A stretch of DNA of 11,170 nt from Bacteroidota bacterium (GTDB lineage Bacteria; Bacteroidota; Bacteroidia; Chitinophagales; Chitinophagaceae), in the NCBI GenBank assembly GCA_028877045.1, contig JAGWPQ010000455.1:1-11170 (forward strand), read 5' to 3'. Made by a program: the position numbers and the translations under genes. Of this stretch, positions 7,208 to 11,170 are shown one piece after another. The number at the start of each line of letters is the position of its first letter. Within the stretch, counting starts at the first letter, position 1. Below the pieces are notes generated by a model. The model saw nothing but the letters and a program-made list of their open reading frames with translations, did no database searches and was not told the DNA's origin.

Positions 7208-8323
7208 ATGAATGCGGCATTAGAAAAAGTACTTTATCATCTGACTCAAAAAAGCAACCTTACTGATATAAGTGTTGATGATTTGTCGCATCTTGCCCAA
7301 AATTATCCATTCTTTGCTCCTGCACAATTGGCATTAGCCGTAAAACTGAAGCAGGACGATAGTTTTGAATCTCACACTCAATTACAAAAAACAGCTTTAT
7401 ACTTTACAAATCTTAATTGGCTGCAATATCAGTTACTGAATGGTGAAGCAAAAAATTTTAAACCAAGTGAAACAAATACTTCTTCATCTGAAACAGAATC
7501 TGCCGCAGCACCTGCAATAGTTGAAGAAATAAAAACCGATCCTGTTCAGGAAGAAACTAAAACAATTGAAGAATATAAAGCCTTCACTCCTAACATTCAG
7601 GAAACGCCTGCTGCCGTTATTGATGAAAACATAAAGGGTGAAGCGTATAAAGCTTTTACACCGCATATCCATGAAGCAACTGCCGAAGATGAAGAGCAAG
7701 GAGAAACAAATGAAAATGATATTGTTTCTGTACAAAAAACAGAAATAACCGAACCTCCAAGATCAATTGACCTGGAAATACCATCATACATAAAAACAGT
7801 GCAACAGGATGATCCATTGCCACCTGTCTTTCCGGGAAATTTTTCTAAGAATGTTTTCGACCCTGCTGAAAATCAAATGGAGAAATATGCTTCCTTGCTT
7901 TCTTCACAGGTTTCCAATTTTAAAAGGCCTGTAGAAGAAAATGCGAAGCTTGATTTTGAGATGGAACCTTATTATACCATCGATTATTTTGCATCGCAGG
8001 GCATCAAGGTTGATCTTACAAAACAACCACAGGATAAGCTTACCAAACAGTTGCTTACCTTTACCGATTGGTTAAAAAAGATGAAGACCGTTAGCCCTAA
8101 TCCGCAAGATCTGGGTACCGATCCCGAACTAGAAAAAGCGATTCAAGGTATTGCACAAACATCGAACGAAGCAAAAGAAATTGCAACCGAAACAATGGCC
8201 GAGGTTTTTGTGAAACAAGGCAAAATTGATAAGGCCGTTCAGCTCTATATTAAATTAAGTTTTTTAGATCCTGAAAAATCCTCTTACTTTGCCGCCAAAA
8301 TTCAACAATTAAAAGGAATGTAA
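7208..8323 (+). CDS. uncharacterised protein with disordered middle and C-terminal TPR-like segment
   Basis: I do not recognise a named function for this 371-residue protein. Residues 1-78 look globular and helical (LEKVLYHLTQ, LAQNYPFFAPAQLALAVKLK, ALYFTNLNWLQYQLL). Residues 80-205 are rich in Glu, Thr, Ser, Pro and Ala and are probably disordered. Within them a ten-residue motif YKAFTPxIxE occurs twice (from Tyr123 and Tyr147). A second ordered part begins near 215, with EPYYTIDYFASQGIKVDL (253-270) and LLTFTDWLKKMK (282-293). The end (328-368) reads as a TPR-like helix pair: AEVFVKQGKIDKAVQLYIKLSFLDPEKSS. No signal peptide or membrane segment is seen, so it is likely cytoplasmic. It ends 1 bp before secG, which implies co-translation, and it follows lptE. 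A scaffold linked to secretion or envelope assembly is possible, but that is only inference from context. Confidence 0.85.
   Translation: MNAALEKVLYHLTQKSNLTDISVDDLSHLAQNYPFFAPAQLALAVKLKQDDSFESHTQLQKTALYFTNLNWLQYQLLNGEAKNFKPSETNTSSSETESAAAPAIVEEIKTDPVQEETKTIEEYKAFTPNIQETPAAVIDENIKGEAYKAFTPHIHEATAEDEEQGETNENDIVSVQKTEITEPPRSIDLEIPSYIKTVQQDDPLPPVFPGNFSKNVFDPAENQMEKYASLLSSQVSNFKRPVEENAKLDFEMEPYYTIDYFASQGIKVDLTKQPQDKLTKQLLTFTDWLKKMKTVSPNPQDLGTDPELEKAIQGIAQTSNEAKEIATETMAEVFVKQGKIDKAVQLYIKLSFLDPEKSSYFAAKIQQLKGM
7574..7675 (+). repeat. two copies of a YKAFTPxIxE peptide motif, 72 bp apart
   Basis: Copy one (7574-7603) encodes YKAFTPNIQE and copy two (7646-7675) encodes YKAFTPHIHE. The spacing is exactly 24 codons. 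Both copies lie in the acidic, low-complexity middle of the protein encoded at 7208-8323. The nucleotide copies differ at several synonymous positions (for example AAAGCCTTCACT against AAAGCTTTTACA), so the peptide appears to be conserved rather than the product of a very recent duplication. A short linear docking motif is one explanation. Confidence 0.7.
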
Positions 8324-8324
8324 T

Positions 8325-8660
8325 ATGACTATCTTATTTGTAATATTAATCGTAATAGCCTGTGTGGTGTTAGGATTCATTGTATTAGTGCAAAACCCGA
8401 AAGGTGGCGGACTGGCCGGCAGTGTGGGCGGTTTCAGCAACCAGATCATGGGTGTTAAACAAACAACCGATGTATTGGAAAAGGGCACATGGTTGTTTGC
8501 AGCGATCATTGCCGTGTTATCTATTTTTTCTACTTTAATTTTTAAAGGCAGTACAAAAGGTCCGGATACTTCTATTTTACAAAAAGTAAATACCAACAGC
8601 ACTGCACCTGTACAAACAACGCCGCCAAATACGGTTCCCGCCACTCAACAAAAAAAATAA
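8325..8660 (+). CDS. secG: preprotein translocase subunit SecG
   Basis: Small inner-membrane subunit of the SecYEG channel that assists SecA-driven protein export. The 111-residue protein has a first membrane helix (about residues 2-20, ILFVILIVIACVVLGFIVLV). The family's cytoplasmic loop follows: QNPKGGGLAGSVGGFSNQIMGVKQTTD (about 23-49). A second membrane helix (about 54-73, TWLFAAIIAVLSIFSTLIF) comes next. The tail is Thr/Pro/Gln/Lys-rich and low in complexity (QTTPPNTVPATQQKK), as is common in Bacteroidota SecG. The start lies 1 bp after the preceding stop, so translation is probably coupled. An AAAGGA-like sequence lies about a dozen bases upstream of the ATG. The gene is closed by a strong intrinsic terminator, making secG the last gene of the miaB run. 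Confidence 0.94.
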   Translation: MTILFVILIVIACVVLGFIVLVQNPKGGGLAGSVGGFSNQIMGVKQTTDVLEKGTWLFAAIIAVLSIFSTLIFKGSTKGPDTSILQKVNTNSTAPVQTTPPNTVPATQQKK

Positions 8661-8675
8661 ATTTATTGATCATAT

Positions 8676-8712
8676 AAAAAGCCCTGTCTGTAATTTGCAG
8701 ACAGGGTTTTTT
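8676..8712 (+). terminator. strong rho-independent terminator after secG
   Basis: CCCTGTCTG (8682-8690) pairs perfectly with CAGACAGGG (8698-8706) around the 7-nt loop TAATTTG. The stem extends outward through a G-T wobble and five A-T pairs. Six T residues (8707-8712) follow. Because As flank the left arm, the element could also terminate minus-strand transcription. It ends only 18 bp before the mltG start codon. Confidence 0.9.
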
Positions 8713-8724
8713 ATTTTAACTTGA
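8694..8724 (+). promoter_or_regulatory. tentative mltG promoter overlapping the secG terminator
   Basis: TTTG (8694-8697), in the terminator loop, is followed after 19 bp by TAACTTGA (8717-8724), which matches TAnnTTTG at four of its six fixed positions. The spacing is typical for Bacteroidota promoters. The predicted start, near 8731, would give a leaderless or nearly leaderless mltG mRNA. The match is weak. It is listed because no other promoter fits between the terminator and mltG. Confidence 0.2.
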
Positions 8725-8730
8725 AGTTTT

Positions 8731-9768
8731 ATGAAGCATTTTTTTAAACTCATTCTATTAATAATAATCGTTGGCGGAATATTTTCTGCGTGGATGATAT
8801 TTTCATCGGGCACCGCTTTTGAAGAGAAAAATAAATTTTTTGTGATCGCAGAAGGAAAGACCGATAAAGCATCGGTACTGGAAATGCTTGATGAAAAAAA
8901 TATCGTCAGAAGCACAACTTTGTTTTCGTTGGTTGCATCCCGGTTGCATGTTTGGGATAAATTAAAAGCGGGAAAATATGAAGTAAAAAAAGGTGAAAGC
9001 CTGTTGAATATCGCAAGAATGCTGCGCAATAATCATCAGGCACAAATTAATCTGGTGATCAATAAAATAAGGTTGAAAGAAGATCTGGCAAGACTCATCA
9101 GTAAGAATTTTGCAAGCGATTCTGTTACCGTGATGAAGTTTTTAAACTCTCCCGATTCATTGAAACCATATCATGTTACACCCGAAAATGTTTTTACCAT
9201 CATCATTCCGGATACCTACACTTTTTACTGGAATACATCACTTCGAAAAATATTCAACAGACTCTTTGATGCAAGCAATATTTACTGGAGCAAGAACGAC
9301 AGGATACAAAAAGCTGATGAAATAAAATTTACTCCAGAAGAAGTTTATACACTTGCATCGATCGTTGAAGAGGAAACAAACAAGGATGATGATAAATATA
9401 AAATTGCGAGTGTGTATATTAATCGTTTAAATAAAAAAATGGCATTGCAGGCATGCCCTACCATAAAATATGCGATGAAGGATTTTTCGTTAACACGTAT
9501 CTACGATAAATATTTAACCAACCCATCGCCCTACAATACTTATAACCACAAGGGTTTGCCACCGGGACCTATTTGTACCCCATCACCCAAAACAATAGAC
9601 ATTGTTTTGAATGCACCAAAAACAGATTATCTTTTCTTTGTAGCAAAAAGCGATTTCAGCGGTTATCATCATTTCAGTAATAATTACGCCGAGCACGATC
9701 AATATGCGAAAGAATACCAGAAAGCATTGGATATTTACATGGCAAAAAAAGAGCAAAAAGAAAAGTGA
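8731..9768 (+). CDS. mltG: endolytic murein transglycosylase MltG (YceG-like)
   Basis: Inner-membrane lytic transglycosylase that cleaves nascent glycan strands and is thought to set their length. The 345-residue protein has one N-terminal membrane anchor (about 4-24, FFKLILLIIIVGGIFSAWMIF), placing the rest in the periplasm. A LysM-like region (about 35-95, ending WDKLKAGKYEVKKGESLLNIARML) follows. The catalytic YceG domain contains LASIVEEETNKDDDKYKIASV, with the expected catalytic glutamate in ASIVEEE (Glu213 by alignment from memory). The remaining family signature is YINRLNKKMALQACPTIKYA, SPYNTYNHKGLPPGPI and DYLFFVAKSDFSGYHHFS. The length is close to the E. coli protein (340). The ATG follows a strong terminator by 18 bp, so expression depends on read-through or an overlapping promoter. 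The stop codon overlaps the start of the next gene by 4 bp. Confidence 0.95.
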   Translation: MKHFFKLILLIIIVGGIFSAWMIFSSGTAFEEKNKFFVIAEGKTDKASVLEMLDEKNIVRSTTLFSLVASRLHVWDKLKAGKYEVKKGESLLNIARMLRNNHQAQINLVINKIRLKEDLARLISKNFASDSVTVMKFLNSPDSLKPYHVTPENVFTIIIPDTYTFYWNTSLRKIFNRLFDASNIYWSKNDRIQKADEIKFTPEEVYTLASIVEEETNKDDDKYKIASVYINRLNKKMALQACPTIKYAMKDFSLTRIYDKYLTNPSPYNTYNHKGLPPGPICTPSPKTIDIVLNAPKTDYLFFVAKSDFSGYHHFSNNYAEHDQYAKEYQKALDIYMAKKEQKEK

Positions 9769-10718
9769 CAAAATTTGAACGAACCATATATAAATCGCCG
9801 CCAGTTGCTTTTATTATTTATGAAAGCAAAAAAATAGTTATTCCGGGATTTAAAGGATTGCCTTTATACGATGTGATCAAATTTTTCTTTCAGCAAATCA
9901 ATAAAATTGGATTGAATGAAAGGGCCGCCGCTATTTCGTTCAATTTAATTCAGGCATTACCTGCCGCACTGCTTTTTTTATTTTCGATCATTCCGTATTT
10001 ACCTGATTCGTTGAATGTGAAAGGACAGATTTTAGGGTTACTGAAAGACCTCACCCCTAACTCAACAACTTATACTTTCATTCAAAATTTAATTGCTGAA
10101 TTATTTAAAAAACATATCGGTATTTTTTCGTTTGGTTTTATTTTATTGATGTTTTATGCATCGAATGCGATGATTGGCGTGATCAGGGCATTTGATAAAT
10201 CTATCCTGGAAAAGAAAAATTTTTTTCTGCACCAGCGCTGGAGAGCCATTCGTTTAACTGCTATTTTAATTTTGCTGATACTGGCTTCTGCATTGGTTTT
10301 GATCGGCCAGCAGGAATTAGCAAGCATACTGAGGGAAATATTTCATTATACTAAGAAAACTTCATTACCATGGTGGAATGCAGTTAGGTGGACTATTATT
10401 TTTGCCGTACTTTTTTTTGGTATTGCTTTCATTTACAAGTTTGCGCCATCTGTAAAAAAGCGCTGGGATATTTTTTCGCCGGGTTCTATTTTAGCAACAG
10501 TTCTTACATTACTTTCAACTTTAGTTTTTTCGTATTGGGTAAATCATTTTGCCAGTTACAACAGGATTTATGGCTCGATTGGAACAGTTTTAATCATCAT
10601 GCTGCTGATGTATTTCAACTCATTGATATTATTGATTGGATTTGAATTGAATGTCAGCATTACTTATTTGCAAGCTGAAGTGGAAAAAAGAAAATTGGAA
10701 GAAAAAGAAACCATCTAA
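9765..10718 (+). CDS. YihY/BrkB family (UPF0761) inner-membrane protein
   Basis: Polytopic inner-membrane protein of 317 residues with about six predicted membrane helices (roughly 59-79, 117-141, 163-183, 207-225, 239-259, 272-295). Family hallmarks are NERAAAISFNLIQALP near the first helix, FAPSVKKRWDIFSPGSILATVL before the fifth, and YGSIGTVLIIMLLMYFNSLILLIGFELN at the end. The family was once called ribonuclease BN in error; its actual function is unsettled. The GTG start overlaps the mltG stop in GTGA, a typical translational-coupling arrangement. No ATG occurs in frame before residue 130, so GTG is the only sensible start. Its tail converges on the thioredoxin-like gene with 2 bp between stop codons. 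Coupling to mltG suggests co-expression in envelope work, by context only. Confidence 0.92.
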   Translation: MTKFERTIYKSPPVAFIIYESKKIVIPGFKGLPLYDVIKFFFQQINKIGLNERAAAISFNLIQALPAALLFLFSIIPYLPDSLNVKGQILGLLKDLTPNSTTYTFIQNLIAELFKKHIGIFSFGFILLMFYASNAMIGVIRAFDKSILEKKNFFLHQRWRAIRLTAILILLILASALVLIGQQELASILREIFHYTKKTSLPWWNAVRWTIIFAVLFFGIAFIYKFAPSVKKRWDIFSPGSILATVLTLLSTLVFSYWVNHFASYNRIYGSIGTVLIIMLLMYFNSLILLIGFELNVSITYLQAEVEKRKLEEKETI

Positions 10719-10720
10719 AA

Positions 10721-11170
10721 TCATTCGATCAACTTTTGCAATTCCAATTTTAATCGGGGTTCGGGTAATTGTTGATCATAAAATTGTCTATAATGTTTTT
10801 TATTATTCACCATCAACGTAACGGGAATTGTTCCTTCCCATGAACGATCTATCTTAGGGCAAAACATATTGGCATCAGTTTCGTCTAACCAAAAAATTGT
10901 TGATTGGTAGTGTTGCTCATTTACAAATTTGGTAAGCCATTTTGGATAATCATCTTTATAATCCACACTCACTAAAATCAATTTAACGCCCTTGGTTTTA
11001 AAAGCTTCCATTGTTTTTTCGAACCACGGGATCTCATGCACACAAGGTTTGCACCAGCTTGCCCAAAAATTTATGACCAGCGGAGAAGCAGTGGTATCAA
11101 TCATCTTAAGAACATCATCGATCTTAACTTTTTTAATTTGCTGAGCCGAAATAAAATTCGTCATCGCCAA
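10721..11170 (-). CDS. TlpA/thioredoxin-like protein, 5' end cut by window edge
   Basis: Thioredoxin-fold oxidoreductase of which 149 residues are visible. The active site is WASWCKPC, with the two cysteines encoded at 11051-11053 and 11042-11044. The cis-proline loop appears as GTIPVTLM. EIPWFEKTMEAFKTKGVKLILVSVDYKD matches the TlpA/AhpC-TSA pattern. The reading frame is open to the window edge, where the first codon (TTG) is an arbitrary boundary. The first residues, NFISAQQIKKVKIDD, look like the end of a signal peptide with cleavage near ISAQ. I therefore expect a missing upstream start and a periplasmic or envelope-facing protein. An ATG at 11162-11164 could start a shorter cytoplasmic version, which seems less likely. 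The partner for disulfide exchange is unknown. Confidence 0.88.
   Translation of the reverse strand: MAMTNFISAQQIKKVKIDDVLKMIDTTASPLVINFWASWCKPCVHEIPWFEKTMEAFKTKGVKLILVSVDYKDDYPKWLTKFVNEQHYQSTIFWLDETDANMFCPKIDRSWEGTIPVTLMVNNKKHYRQFYDQQLPEPRLKLELQKLIE

Noticed and set aside
8309..8644. 111-codon minus-strand open frame opposite secG
   Set aside because: It is an almost exact mirror of secG. The SecG signature (NPKGGGLAG and two membrane helices) explains the DNA.
8670..9029. 119-codon minus-strand open frame opposite the start of mltG
   Set aside because: It would run through the secG terminator and mirror the mltG membrane anchor. No family resemblance was seen.

Overview
The window is AT-rich chromosomal DNA from a member of the Bacteroidota, most likely the Chitinophagaceae or a near relative. 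Several features point there. There is a DUF3078 protein and a DUF5117/DUF4953-type zinc metalloprotease, both families concentrated in this phylum. The run miaB, sigma-54 activator, lptE, uncharacterised TPR-like gene, secG resembles a gene order I recall from this phylum. The intergenic regions carry TAnnTTTG promoter elements, the Bacteroidota form of the -10 box, in place of E. coli-like boxes. The genus cannot be settled from the sequence alone.

Layout. Positions 1-183 are non-coding leader. A secreted or periplasmic metzincin-like metalloprotease occupies 184-2607 (+). A 189-bp convergent spacer with a 10-bp inverted repeat follows. A DUF3078 outer-envelope protein lies on the minus strand (2797-3753). 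It is divergent from miaB, and a perfect TAnnTTTGC element faces each gene in the short intervening region. From miaB onward the plus strand carries a tightly packed run: miaB (tRNA ms2i6A synthesis), a sigma-54 (RpoN) activator without a sensor domain, lptE (LPS export lipoprotein), an uncharacterised 371-residue protein with a C-terminal TPR-like segment, and secG (Sec translocon). A strong intrinsic terminator closes that run. It is followed almost at once by mltG (peptidoglycan lytic transglycosylase) and a YihY/BrkB membrane protein that overlaps mltG by 4 bp. A thioredoxin/TlpA-like gene enters on the minus strand from the right edge and is cut off at its 5' end.

How it fits together. 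Apart from miaB, the run is envelope-centred: LPS transport, protein secretion, peptidoglycan chain processing and an inner-membrane protein. The sigma-54 activator co-transcribed with lptE is the natural candidate regulator, but I found no convincing -24/-12 site in the window. No mobile elements, CRISPR arrays, RNA genes or clear signs of recent transfer were seen. I did not find a clear-cut new system. The items most worth a second look are the uncharacterised gene between lptE and secG with its YKAFTP repeats, the terminator placed 18 bp before mltG, and the start-site correction for miaB.
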